Shown: positions 6,474 through 13,066 of the stretch, piece after piece
Layout: every line of letters begins with the position of its first letter
Position numbering within the stretch: position 1 is the stretch's first letter
Origin: Candidatus Omnitrophota bacterium
GTDB taxonomy: Bacteria; Omnitrophota; Gorgyraeia; Duberdicusellales; 4484-171
Length of the DNA stretch: 16,309 nucleotides
NCBI GenBank assembly: GCA_023227945.1
Contig: JALOCC010000043.1
Location: forward strand, 1-16,309
Reading direction: 5' to 3'
Translations under genes and position numbers: made by a program
The notes under the pieces: model-generated
What the model was told of the DNA's origin: nothing
Databases searched by the model: none
Seen by the model: the letters and a program-made list of their open reading frames with translations, nothing else

Positions 6474-7328
6474 ATGAATGAACTTGGTTTGTTGAATGTC
6501 TGGTGGATGGTTCGTGAAGATATCAATATCGGGGTTACGAAAATGCATGATATCTTACAGAAGTATAATCTTGATCCTGATATGATGCGAGTCCCTAGCG
6601 ACCGTGAATGTGTGCGTCGCGGAATCGACAGTTTTCATAACCGTAGGGGTTATAAGCGCCGTGTCGTTGAAAAGATCAGCGAGACCCAGAATAAGGCTGT
6701 TTTCGGAATCCTCGGCATCAGTCTTGACAAAGAACATGAAAATTCCAGTTACATTCAGAATACAAAAGTCGTTCTTGACAAGAATTCCGGAACTATCAGT
6801 GCGGAAGGAACGATGGCGGATGAGGTTCTTAACAAGGTTGACAATTGTCGCGGCACCTATAATAGTGAAGACATTCGCACTCTTTGTAAGAATGTCGTGC
6901 GGAAATGCTTCGGTGTAAGCAAGAGGCCAACTGGTGGAGTCTATATGATCCCGTTCGTTTTCAAGAATAAGATCGATGCTTTAAATTCCGTTCTTGGAGA
7001 AGTCGCCGGCAAACGTGAAGCATGTGTCTATGTCGAGCGGATTTTCGGAGGAGAAGAAGAAAAAGATACTGCCGCCGTCAGTGTCTTTGACGATCTTACT
7101 AAGAGAATTTCATATCTGATGAACAGCGTTAAGAATGTCACGAAACAGGTTTGTCGCCTCAAGGGCAAGACTGTTCAGATGGAAGAAATCAAGTATATCG
7201 CTGATGTCTATCAAAAGATTCTCGGAGATCGTGACAGCATCTTGGAATTCGGAAACGTCTTTAGCCGTGCTTCCGAAAAGATTGAAGAAGTTATCGCAGA
7301 CTTAACGGTTTGCCCGGAGAAAGTATAA
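6474..7328 (+). CDS. hypothetical phage protein (284 aa)
   Basis: Soluble, Lys/Asp/Val-rich, with no membrane segments. A central block (residues about 130-170, including KRPTGGVYMIPF) has the look of a folded alpha/beta core. The last about 80 residues form long amphipathic helices (ISYLMNSVKNVTKQVCRL and following). Its RPTGGVY signature resembles a phage family of unknown function (possibly DUF6744), but I cannot confirm this. It has its own promoter at 6394 and a CTAGAAAGG leader, and it is followed by a gene-poor stretch, so it is probably a single-gene transcript. C-rich codons suggest good expression. Confidence 0.75.
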   Translation: MNELGLLNVWWMVREDINIGVTKMHDILQKYNLDPDMMRVPSDRECVRRGIDSFHNRRGYKRRVVEKISETQNKAVFGILGISLDKEHENSSYIQNTKVVLDKNSGTISAEGTMADEVLNKVDNCRGTYNSEDIRTLCKNVVRKCFGVSKRPTGGVYMIPFVFKNKIDALNSVLGEVAGKREACVYVERIFGGEEEKDTAAVSVFDDLTKRISYLMNSVKNVTKQVCRLKGKTVQMEEIKYIADVYQKILGDRDSILEFGNVFSRASEKIEEVIADLTVCPEKV

Positions 7329-7362
7329 AAAGAACAATAAAATAATATATATAGCCATAAAA

Positions 7363-7396
7363 AAGACAGGGTGTCGGAATTCCGACACCCTGTCTT
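7363..7396 (-). terminator. perfect 17-bp-stem terminator, oriented for the - strand
   Basis: Bases 7363-7379 and 7380-7396 are a perfect palindrome centred on GAATTC, with stem AAGACAGGGTGTCGGAA. On the - strand the stem is followed by a run of six T (7364-7359), a classic intrinsic terminator. On the + strand the bases after the stem are CACAC, so termination of the gene at 6474-7328 would be less efficient. It lies directly after the methyltransferase remnant on the - strand. Confidence 0.85.
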
Positions 7397-7488
7397 CACA
7401 CAACCTGTTCTTTTACCGCCATTGCGAGTTCATACATTAAAGGAGGACAGACGCTATTCCCGATTATCTGTCTTGCCTGATTCTGAAT
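7396..7488 (-). pseudogene. C-terminal remnant of a cytosine-C5 DNA methyltransferase (motif X)
   Basis: On the - strand, codons from 7488 down to 7399 read IQNQARQIIGNSVCPP then LMYELAMAVKEQVV and a TGA at 7398-7396. The (R)QIIGNSVCPP block is motif X of C5-cytosine methyltransferases, normally found within the last 25-30 residues. A stop (7491-7489) and the + strand gene starting at 7509 remove everything upstream, so no catalytic motifs remain. The terminator at 7363-7396 is in the right place for the lost gene. The frame is still intact, which suggests recent loss. No start codon is usable, so it is a fossil and not a gene. Confidence 0.85.
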
Positions 7489-7508
7489 TTAAGTCATAAG
7501 GTGAACAA

Positions 7509-7757
7509 ATGAAAAAAATAAGTTTCAAAGGTATTCCCGTAAAATGTTTTGAAACTCCAAAACCCATGAACGAAACCGTTAATCGAAGTCTCTGGGTTTT
7601 GGAACAGTTCAAGGCAAGACACGGAAGACTTCCAAGACCCGACGATAAGGCTTTCCAAAAGCTTACAGAAGTCCAGCAGGTATTTGCCAACGGTTTGCGT
7701 AAGACCGTAACGGAAAGGCTGTATAAGCGCTTCTTGGAGATTTCTAAACATGTCTAA
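7509..7757 (+). CDS. hypothetical phage protein (82 aa)
   Basis: A small basic protein with a SLWVLEQFKARHGRLPRP segment and a helical C-terminus (VFANGLRKTVTERLYKRFL). Function unknown. The leader AAGGTGAACAAATG supports this start. It overlaps the next gene by 8 bases, so the two are probably co-translated. It begins right where the methyltransferase remnant is cut off, so its arrival may have replaced the rest of that gene. Confidence 0.72.
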   Translation: MKKISFKGIPVKCFETPKPMNETVNRSLWVLEQFKARHGRLPRPDDKAFQKLTEVQQVFANGLRKTVTERLYKRFLEISKHV

Positions 7758-8433
7758 GAAAAATTTTGATTACTGTCCGAAAAAGGCCGCATTCAGAAAA
7801 GAATGTGTTGCCAATCCGATTATTGAAATCTTCGGAGGTCCTTTACCTGAAGACAAAATCATTGTGGATACAGCGGGTGAATATTCGAAGAACGTCAAGG
7901 CGACGGCATGCTATCAGCTTCTTAAAACAGGGGCGATCACTTCAACTACCCAATTCGTAGGCGTTGACAATGAATCGAAATCCGGAAGCAACGGTATTGT
8001 CAAGACGAACGCTTTACATTATGGACCGGATTGCCGTTGGCATATTCCTTGTGTCTGTGATGAAATTCAAAATTTTTGTCTAAAGAATAGGGACAGGATC
8101 GGATTTATCAGTCTTGATCTTCAGGCATTGGCTCCGAATTGTTTCTATGTCTTTGAAAGCACGTTGCAAGCGATGCAGGGATCCAGTCATAAATTCGGGA
8201 TATGCTTCAATTCTATTTTTAGCTTACCTTGGAACATGAAAGAGAACCTTATCAAAAACGGACTTGTGGAAGAGGCGATGGAAACAGAATTTCAACGCTA
8301 TCAGGAAGATAATTATTCTTTCGTTAACCTGCTTCAGAATTACAATCCGATGTCTTGGTTCTGGTATGAAGGGTGTGGAAAATCTCAAACAATTTTGGGA
8401 AGTCTGGTTTTTGAAAGGAAACTCCCTTTATGA
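7750..8433 (+). CDS. hypothetical protein, possibly Rossmann-like (227 aa)
   Basis: Not assigned. It contains IIVDTAGEYSKNVKA (about residues 37-51), FVGVDNESKSGSNG and RIGFISLDLQALAP, which hint at an alternating strand/helix nucleotide- or SAM-binding fold. I cannot name a family, and no complete methyltransferase motif set is visible. Several Cys residues (9, 18, and WHIPCVC) could be structural. The zero frame stops at 8433, but a +1 shift at the GGG of 8371-8373 would join the frame continuing to 8632 (about 293 aa) and include ENLKQFWEVWFLKG and the downstream sequence. So the 3' end may be frameshifted. Confidence 0.7.
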   Translation: MSKKNFDYCPKKAAFRKECVANPIIEIFGGPLPEDKIIVDTAGEYSKNVKATACYQLLKTGAITSTTQFVGVDNESKSGSNGIVKTNALHYGPDCRWHIPCVCDEIQNFCLKNRDRIGFISLDLQALAPNCFYVFESTLQAMQGSSHKFGICFNSIFSLPWNMKENLIKNGLVEEAMETEFQRYQEDNYSFVNLLQNYNPMSWFWYEGCGKSQTILGSLVFERKLPL

Positions 8434-8464
8434 CCATCAAAAGAAGGATCTCGTTGGTAAAGTC

Positions 8465-8632
8465 ATGAAAAGGTTTCTCAAGTATCTGTTTACTCATTTA
8501 ACCTTTAAATCAAGTCATCCCGAAGAGTCAGATCCGGGATGGGAAATCCGTTGGACTTTCTTTAAAATTTCATTCCTAAAAAGAAATGTAAAAAAACAAA
8601 AAGACCCCATTGACAAGAATGACGGCATTTGA
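8465..8632 (+). CDS. small ORF or displaced C-terminus of the preceding gene
   Basis: An ATG at 8465 opens a 55-aa frame (MKRFLKYLF..., with DPGWEIRWTFFKI in the middle) that looks protein-like. There is no good ribosome site at normal spacing. The same frame is open upstream into the end of the 7750 gene, which favours its being the frameshifted tail of that gene. Its last codons overlap the promoter at 8610. Confidence 0.35.
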   Translation: MKRFLKYLFTHLTFKSSHPEESDPGWEIRWTFFKISFLKRNVKKQKDPIDKNDGI

Positions 8633-8653
8633 TACATTGTTTGCATTCAAAAG
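8610..8653 (+). promoter_or_regulatory. phage promoter with CATTCAAA start box
   Basis: TTGACA at 8610-8615, 17 bases, TACATT at 8633-8638, five bases, then CATTCAAAAG at 8644-8653. It directs transcription of the gene at 8698. The expected start is the A at about 8645. Confidence 0.75.
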
Positions 8654-8697
8654 ACACAAGTCTTTAAAACAAGAAAACCAGAAAGGTATAAGGAAGT

Positions 8698-9144
8698 ATG
8701 AACATCAATCCGAAGAATCGTTTCATTATGCAGTATATCAAGGAAAAGGATCAGAATGGCCGAATGGCCCCTGTCGGAATCTTAGCTTCAGGTCTTAACA
8801 ATGAAGGAAAGATCATCTATTCCTATTCCCTCGCCAACACCCATCCTACCGGTGCGCAGAAGGCTTCCGGTATTAATCCTGACAAGTTCGATATGAAGAC
8901 CGCCGTTGAACTTGTAATGAAACGTCTCGATGACGGTGGAATGGATACGACTAAGTTTCCGTCTTCGGTTTCTGCTCTCATGAAGGTCAAGAATCTTCAG
9001 GTCAAGATCAGCCAAGTCAAGACCCGTAAGGATGGAATCCTTCCAGCAAACTTCATTCGCTATTCCGGCACCAATCGCGGTTACGTGAAAATTCGAGGTT
9101 TCAAGGAGCGTTCCGAGGCTTATTTTAAGGATGCCATCAAGTAA
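8698..9144 (+). CDS. hypothetical phage protein, probably well expressed (148 aa)
   Basis: A soluble, Lys-rich protein with no recognised family. It starts MNINPKNRFIMQYIKEK and includes GILASGLNNEGKIIYSYSLA, a likely beta-hairpin. Its C-terminal third is basic (KVKNLQVKISQVKTRK; GTNRGYVKIRGFKERS), which could suit nucleic acid binding. The AAGGAAGT site, its own strong promoter and C-ending codons richer than the neighbours suggest high expression. Function unknown. Confidence 0.8.
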   Translation: MNINPKNRFIMQYIKEKDQNGRMAPVGILASGLNNEGKIIYSYSLANTHPTGAQKASGINPDKFDMKTAVELVMKRLDDGGMDTTKFPSSVSALMKVKNLQVKISQVKTRKDGILPANFIRYSGTNRGYVKIRGFKERSEAYFKDAIK

Positions 9145-9151
9145 TAAGGTA

Positions 9152-9180
9152 TTGAAAATTAACCTAAAACAATCTATTTA
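9152..9180 (+). promoter_or_regulatory. promoter for the integrase-repeat-like gene
   Basis: TTGAAA at 9152-9157 and TATTTA at 9175-9180 are separated by 17 bases, giving a leader of about 80 bases before the ATG at 9270. Unlike the TTGACA promoters, it lacks the CATTSAAAG box. Confidence 0.5.
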
Positions 9181-9269
9181 GGAACATCTTCTTTTGGCAG
9201 AAGGAATAACAAAAAAAAGAACAGAGTAACGGGGCTGCCACTCCTTTCTCAAAACAGAAAGACAAAACA

Positions 9270-9491
9270 ATGAAGACTACCAAAACTCAGATTCCTGACA
9301 TCACAACATCCAAGACCGTTGGCTTTGCCGAAGCGCGCAAGATCGTCCGCAAGGCCGGCTTCCGGAATCATCAGGCGTATTCATGGGCGAAGATCGAGGG
9401 TCGCCTTCCCGACGGCCTGCCGCAGAGCCCCAAGACCGTGTATTCTCGCTATTGGAAGGGTTGGGATCAGTTCCTTGGCTTGACCAAGTAA
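9270..9491 (+). CDS. small protein resembling the phage-integrase repeat unit (INT_rpt)
   Basis: After a 17-residue leader, one domain reads GFAEARKIVRKAGFRNHQAY, then a Trp-Ala-Lys stretch, GRLPDGLPQSPKTVY and YWKGWDQFLG. This FxEAR...LG...W...G..P..(I/L)P..P...Y...W..W..(F/W)LG pattern is that of the phage-integrase repeat unit (Pfam INT_rpt, PF14882, from memory). That repeat is usually tandem beside integrase domains and thought to bind DNA. Here a single copy stands alone at 73 aa. The gene is visibly more GC-rich than its surroundings. It ends just before a strong terminator. DNA binding is inferred; no catalytic residues are present. Confidence 0.7.
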   Translation: MKTTKTQIPDITTSKTVGFAEARKIVRKAGFRNHQAYSWAKIEGRLPDGLPQSPKTVYSRYWKGWDQFLGLTK

Positions 9492-9514
9492 TTTGGGAAT
9501 AACCAAGTGGTTTC

Positions 9515-9548
9515 TAAAAAAGGGCGGAATATTCCGCCCTTTTTTTTA
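9515..9548. terminator. bidirectional intrinsic terminator
   Basis: AGGGCGGAAT/ATTCCGCCCT (9521-9540) is a perfect 20-bp palindrome, with an A run before it (9516-9521) and a T run after it (9540-9547). It can end transcription from both sides and lies between the convergent genes at 9270-9491 (+) and 9546-9782 (-). Confidence 0.93.
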
Positions 9549-9782
9549 TATCTTGAAGTCAAATCCGACACAGTGGAAAGGAAGACATTTGGATTCGATT
9601 ATTTCTATTGATTGATCTTTAAATTCAGGACAGGAAAAAGGATCAATCATTATTCTGCTATATAAACAGGAAAGGCAGGAATGGAAAATCAGTTTTTGAT
9701 TAGAAGAATCATCCATTCTTGAAATTGAAATTACGACCGGTTTCTTTTTGCAGACACCAAGTTTAGTTATGAATTGTTTCAT
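9546..9782 (-). CDS. small Cys-rich protein, the only intact - strand gene (78 aa)
   Basis: The protein has a CLSC pair (residues 36-39) followed by FSCPEF, ESKCLPFHC and GF near the end. This Cys spacing suits a metal-binding small phage protein; no function is assigned. It is supported as real on the - strand by an AGAAAGGAT site (9801-9793), a promoter at 9834-9806, the shared terminator at its end, and the lack of a + strand reading frame over the same bases. Divergent from the gene at 9851. Confidence 0.72.
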   Translation of the reverse strand: MKQFITKLGVCKKKPVVISISRMDDSSNQKLIFHSCLSCLYSRIMIDPFSCPEFKDQSIEIIESKCLPFHCVGFDFKI

Positions 9783-9805
9783 TTAGTTCGATATCCTTTC
9801 TATCT

Positions 9806-9834
9806 GATATAGATTTCAATGATTAAATAATCAA
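9806..9834 (-). promoter_or_regulatory. promoter for the - strand Cys-rich gene
   Basis: On the - strand, TTGATT (9834-9829) is followed after 17 bases by TATATC (9811-9806). This gives a leader of about 20 bases before the ATG at 9782. The same bases read GATATA on the + strand and could help a weak promoter for the divergent gene at 9851. Confidence 0.5.
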
Positions 9835-9850
9835 TAGAAAGGAGCGTGTT

Positions 9851-10177
9851 ATGAGCAGAAGAGTACGCTATAATTCGATTTTGGTGAAAGATAAAGAAAC
9901 TGACGGTTTTCTGCTTATCCCCATCATTAACGGGAGAATCAAATCACAGGGTATTCTCCTTGATATTTCTACAGATATTATTTCCGGCTGGTTAGAAAAC
10001 GGTTCTTTGCCTGAAAACAGAATTCTTTTGGCTGAAGCCAAAATAGAAGGCGAAAACCAATATTTTATTACCAAAGCAAGCATAGATATGGTTTTGGACG
10101 GCAAAGAAGTTAACTTTTGGAATATTATAGACAATCCGGACTATATTTCCTATTTTCTTCAAAAAGTTAAGATTTAA
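9851..10177 (+). CDS. hypothetical phage protein (108 aa)
   Basis: No family recognised. The start follows a strong AAAGGAG site. The sequence alternates short hydrophobic strands and charged turns (YNSILVKDKETDGFLLIPII), which suggests a small beta-rich fold; a helix DIISGWLENGSLP follows. It is divergent from the 9546-9782 gene, with about 68 bases between them. Confidence 0.75.
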   Translation: MSRRVRYNSILVKDKETDGFLLIPIINGRIKSQGILLDISTDIISGWLENGSLPENRILLAEAKIEGENQYFITKASIDMVLDGKEVNFWNIIDNPDYISYFLQKVKI

Positions 10178-10190
10178 TTCCCTAAAGGCA

Positions 10191-10233
10191 TTGACAATCA
10201 GGGAAGGAAATGTTACCTTTTGAATATTGAAAG
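10191..10233 (+). promoter_or_regulatory. phage promoter with ATTGAAAG start box
   Basis: TTGACA at 10191-10196, 17 bases, TACCTT at 10214-10219, five bases, then TATTGAAAG at 10225-10233. The start box runs into the ribosome site AAAGGA of the gene at 10243, so the leader would be very short, about 17 bases. Confidence 0.65.
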
Positions 10234-10242
10234 GACGGAAAT

Positions 10243-10500
10243 ATGTTCAAAGCAATTGTCAGAGTCACGGAAGGCACTGGATCCAGTTATGGAATGCCTG
10301 CACATCTTTATGTCAGCGGGAATGGCATTGCTATGTCCAAGTCTCCGAAGAAAGCACTTACCGAAGCCAGGCGTCTCGCAGAAGCTAACAGGTCAGAAGA
10401 TTGCGTTCAACAAGGATTGCCCAAGGGCATCGGCCTGATTCCTGTCTGGGACGAAACTATCCTATTCAAGGACGAAAAGATTGTGATGGTGAAGTTATGA
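10243..10500 (+). CDS. hypothetical phage protein (85 aa)
   Basis: A small protein starting MFKAIVRVTEGTGSSYG, with a central helix of Lys/Ala/Arg (SPKKALTEARRLAEANR) and a hydrophobic C-terminus. Function unknown. A near-ideal AAAGGACGG site lies before the ATG. It overlaps the next gene by the 4-base ATGA, a typical coupled start/stop. Confidence 0.75.
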   Translation: MFKAIVRVTEGTGSSYGMPAHLYVSGNGIAMSKSPKKALTEARRLAEANRSEDCVQQGLPKGIGLIPVWDETILFKDEKIVMVKL

Positions 10501-10832
10501 AAATTGAAGTTTACAAAGTAACTGTCAAGCTAACCAAATCAATTGTTAATCAGTTGCAAAAAGCTACGCTTGAAGTCCTAAGACATGGAAAAGTCTTGGG
10601 GTATGTTGTTAATGTCCGAAAGGATATTCGGAAAGCTTTTTTGATTTCCTACAACGATGGACTTTTTTACATTTCTGATGATTGGCACACTTCGAAGAAC
10701 TCGACGAGATTATTTCGCAGAATTGGGAAATGGAGTGTTGAATGGGATTTCGGAACCATTGAAAACAAGGAAGAATTTCTGAAAGAATATGAAATCGTTC
10801 TTAAGACCACAGTTCCTCAAATTTTCGTTTAA
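10497..10832 (+). CDS. hypothetical phage protein (111 aa)
   Basis: Start chosen at the ATG of the ATGA overlap with the preceding stop; the open frame extends back to 10401 but that part lies within the upstream gene. Lys-rich N-terminus, then beta strands and Trp-rich turns (DDWHTS, GKWSVEWDF). No function recognised. The next gene follows after 7 bases. Confidence 0.72.
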   Translation: MKIEVYKVTVKLTKSIVNQLQKATLEVLRHGKVLGYVVNVRKDIRKAFLISYNDGLFYISDDWHTSKNSTRLFRRIGKWSVEWDFGTIENKEEFLKEYEIVLKTTVPQIFV

Positions 10833-10839
10833 AGGACTT

Positions 10840-11205
10840 ATGAAAAAAGAAAAATTTCACCCCTTCTTTTCTTATTCTAAGGGATGTCGGAAAACGGCTT
10901 GGGAAACTCCGGAATATCTGACAGAAGAAGATTGGGTATTCCTCGCAGGCTTGATTCCTTTCCTCGAATCTGATGATATCGGAGGGGCTAGAAATTATTT
11001 ATTTCCTTTAGGAGAAAACTGGAATCTTACTGAGGATTTCTTTAATCATACAATCGGTTGGCCAGAAGGATATTCATATTGCCCGAAAATTGAAAGATGG
11101 TGCAAAGACATTGAAAAAACTTATTTCTATCAGTTAGGATTTCTAGTAATTAATAAATACTATTGTAAGATGAAAGAATCTCTTGAAAAGCATTTGTCTA
11201 CTTGA
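10840..11205 (+). CDS. hypothetical phage protein (121 aa)
   Basis: The ATG at 10840 follows AAAGGAC and is preferred to an in-frame ATG at 10789 inside the previous gene. The protein is aromatic- and acid-rich (EEDWVFLAGLIPFLES; GWPEGYSYCPKIERW). No motif identifies a function. The promoter for the RNA ligase overlaps its last codons. Confidence 0.72.
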   Translation: MKKEKFHPFFSYSKGCRKTAWETPEYLTEEDWVFLAGLIPFLESDDIGGARNYLFPLGENWNLTEDFFNHTIGWPEGYSYCPKIERWCKDIEKTYFYQLGFLVINKYYCKMKESLEKHLST

Positions 11206-11245
11206 CAACCAAGATTAATCTGTGATATATTGACGGCATTGAAAG
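11202..11245 (+). promoter_or_regulatory. phage promoter with CATTGAAAG start box, for Rnl1
   Basis: TTGACA at 11202-11207, TATATT at 11226-11231 (18-base spacer; GATATA fits at 16), five bases, then CATTGAAAG at 11237-11245. The Rnl1 ATG is at 11260, so the leader is about 22 bases. An upstream in-frame TTG at 11230 lies inside the -10 region and cannot be the start. Confidence 0.75.
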
Positions 11246-11259
11246 AAAGAACTTACAAC

Positions 11260-12351
11260 ATGAAAATTGACAGATTCCCAACAGCAGAAGAAGGTTTTAA
11301 ACTTACCCCTTGTGTTTTTGCAGGGGTTGATTGCGTTCTTGTCGGGCCATTGGATATCAAGACCAAGTTCAACGAAGGAAACAAAATCTTCCGTTCCAGT
11401 ATTTGGACTCTTGACGGAGATCCCGTTAGCTTGGGTTTCCGCAAGTTCACGAATTACGGAGAAGCACCTGCTTTCGAACCGTTTGATATTAACGATCCTA
11501 GCATGACGGCTGTCCAGAAAATCGACGGTTCCTGTCTTCTCGTCAGCAAGTTCCGTGGTCAACTGATTGTCAGAACACGAGGAACCATTGATGCCCGTCA
11601 AATGAAAAACGGCCAAGAAATTGATGAGCTTATCGCCAAGTATCCTGATGCCTTCGACAACGCTTGGCTGGATAACGGATATAGTATTTGCTATGAGTGG
11701 ACAACTCCTAGCAATATCATTGTCCTTTCAGAAACGGAGACTCCCCAGCTTTGGTTGACGGCTATCATCAATCATGAGGATTATAGTTACCTGCCACAAA
11801 TGATTTTGGATATTGAGGCTAAGAGGTTTGGTGTCAACCGTCCAAAAACCTACCGCTTCGAAAGCTTTTCGGATTTGGTGAACGCCGTTGAAGCTTTCAG
11901 AGGTATTGAAGGTGTAGTCGTTTATACCCGTGAAGGTCAAATCTTGAAGAAGGTCAAAAGCATCAGCTATTTGGCTCTCCACAGGATGAAAAGCCATCTA
12001 GGAAGTACTGAAAACGTCGTTGACTATTTCATCGCGAATGGTTGTAAAACCGCCGAGGATCTAATCAAGAAAGTTACCGAAGATAGCGATTATGAAATCG
12101 CGAAGGTTGTTTCTTTGTCCGCTTCGATGGTTGAGGAAGCCTATCGCCGCACGGTGGAACAGCTAGATGCGGCTTATTCATTTGTTGAACAAAACGTCAA
12201 ATGTCTGACCAACCGTAAAGAAATGGCGAAGGAAATCCTTGGTCACAATAAGAAATTGTCGGGCTTTATGTTTCAAATGCTCGACGGTAAAATCAAACAA
12301 CCTTGGAATGACATCGTTTTGAAAAAAATCATGATGGAAAATGTAAAGTAA
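11260..12351 (+). CDS. rnlA: RNA ligase, T4 Rnl1 family
   Basis: Rnl1 enzymes seal single-stranded RNA ends, classically tRNAs cut in the anticodon loop by host anticodon nucleases. Here motif I is KIDGS (87-91) with nucleophile Lys87, preceded by FRKFTNYGE (60-68) as in T4 Rnl1. Motif III contains ICYEW (143-147), motif IV is EGVVVY (217-222) and motif V is KKVK (230-233). The remaining about 130 residues are helical, matching the Rnl1 C-terminal domain; 363 aa is close to T4 Rnl1 in length. It has its own promoter. No polynucleotide kinase-phosphatase partner is in this window. The family call is firm, the substrate inferred. Confidence 0.92.
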   Translation: MKIDRFPTAEEGFKLTPCVFAGVDCVLVGPLDIKTKFNEGNKIFRSSIWTLDGDPVSLGFRKFTNYGEAPAFEPFDINDPSMTAVQKIDGSCLLVSKFRGQLIVRTRGTIDARQMKNGQEIDELIAKYPDAFDNAWLDNGYSICYEWTTPSNIIVLSETETPQLWLTAIINHEDYSYLPQMILDIEAKRFGVNRPKTYRFESFSDLVNAVEAFRGIEGVVVYTREGQILKKVKSISYLALHRMKSHLGSTENVVDYFIANGCKTAEDLIKKVTEDSDYEIAKVVSLSASMVEEAYRRTVEQLDAAYSFVEQNVKCLTNRKEMAKEILGHNKKLSGFMFQMLDGKIKQPWNDIVLKKIMMENVK

Positions 12352-12389
12352 AAGTTTTGATATTTTATTTAGGATGGGAGAAATAAACT

Positions 12390-12988
12390 ATGAATGATGG
12401 ATTTTGGATTAATTACGCGAATGGGAAAACAGTAAGAATTCATGAACACGAAACAGACATCAGGAATCCTGCCATTTTTAAGAAACTCGGTTTTAATATT
12501 AGAGAGATGGAAGCATTCAAGCCGTTTAAACTTGGTGTAGATCGTGAAAAGTTCATGTTGTGGCTGATGCACAAATATCCCCTTATGCGGGTACGCGGGC
12601 ATGGTATTTCTACGACTTTCGAATTTGATTCCAGGTCACGTCAATCCCCTTTGGATGCTGTTTTTGAATTCGCTGAAAACAATCTCGGTCCATTTTCGAT
12701 GTTAACGATCAACAACTTCGCAACAAAAGAATCTGTTGATATTTCTTTTGGATCTTTTAAGGATTTGATGGATAGTGACGGAGCCGAAGGTGTTTTGAGA
12801 TACGGGTCAACTATTCGTATGAATACCAATGTTCTAAAAGAACTTCGTAAAATTTCACGGGTGTTAAAAAACACTGATATGTTAAAAAAGTAAAGGATGG
12901 CAAAAAAGTAATTGGATCTGATTATGTCTGTGCGGAGAATGATGAGAATGTTGCTGAACAATTCCTTTATCTTTTTTTTTTAAAATAG
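12390..12988 (+). CDS. hypothetical phage protein with probable -1 frameshift extension
   Basis: The zero frame runs 12390-12893 (167 aa) and ends TDMLKK then TAA. The last sense codons TTA AAA AAG contain the A AAA AAG slippery heptamer (12884-12890), the type used in E. coli dnaX. A -1 shift continues for 32 more residues (including KVIGSDYVCAENDENVAEQF) to the TAG at 12986-12988, giving 199 aa. The extension is protein-like and would otherwise be an unexplained gap. The N-terminus has FWINYANGK and EHETDIRNP, a pattern I associate with jumbo-phage proteins of unknown role. The GGGAG site before ATG 12390 supports the start. Confidence 0.65.
12884..12890 (+). other. A AAA AAG slippery heptamer one codon before a stop
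   Basis: The heptamer is in exact slip phase and is followed at once by TAA in the zero frame, which would favour pausing. Just upstream, GTGTT/AACAC (12861-12874) can form a small hairpin. I see no strong downstream hairpin, although a T10 run lies at 12972-12981. Confidence 0.55.
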
Positions 12989-12991
12989 CCA

Positions 12992-13020
12992 TTTACAAAC
13001 CAGAAAGCTTTTGATACTAT
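12992..13020 (+). promoter_or_regulatory. promoter for the gene at 13067
   Basis: TTTACA at 12992-12997 and TACTAT at 13015-13020 are 17 bases apart. The bases after -10 (ATCAA then TACAAAAC) resemble the CATTSAAAG box only loosely. Confidence 0.6.
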
Positions 13021-13066
13021 ATCAATACAAAACCACAAATGGTTTTATTGAAGAAAGGAATTCTAC

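Noticed and set aside
6838..6865. TTGACA followed by TATAAT/TAATAG
   Set aside because: It lies inside the 284-aa coding gene, and TATAAT is only 14 bases from the -35 box, so it is probably chance.
8610..8798. 62-aa + frame over the promoter at 8610
   Set aside because: Its start lies inside the -35 box, and it overlaps the well-supported 148-aa gene in a different frame.
12972..12981. T10 tract as an intrinsic terminator
   Set aside because: No convincing GC-rich hairpin precedes it. In the -1 frame it reads as Leu-Phe-Phe-Leu codons of the extended gene.
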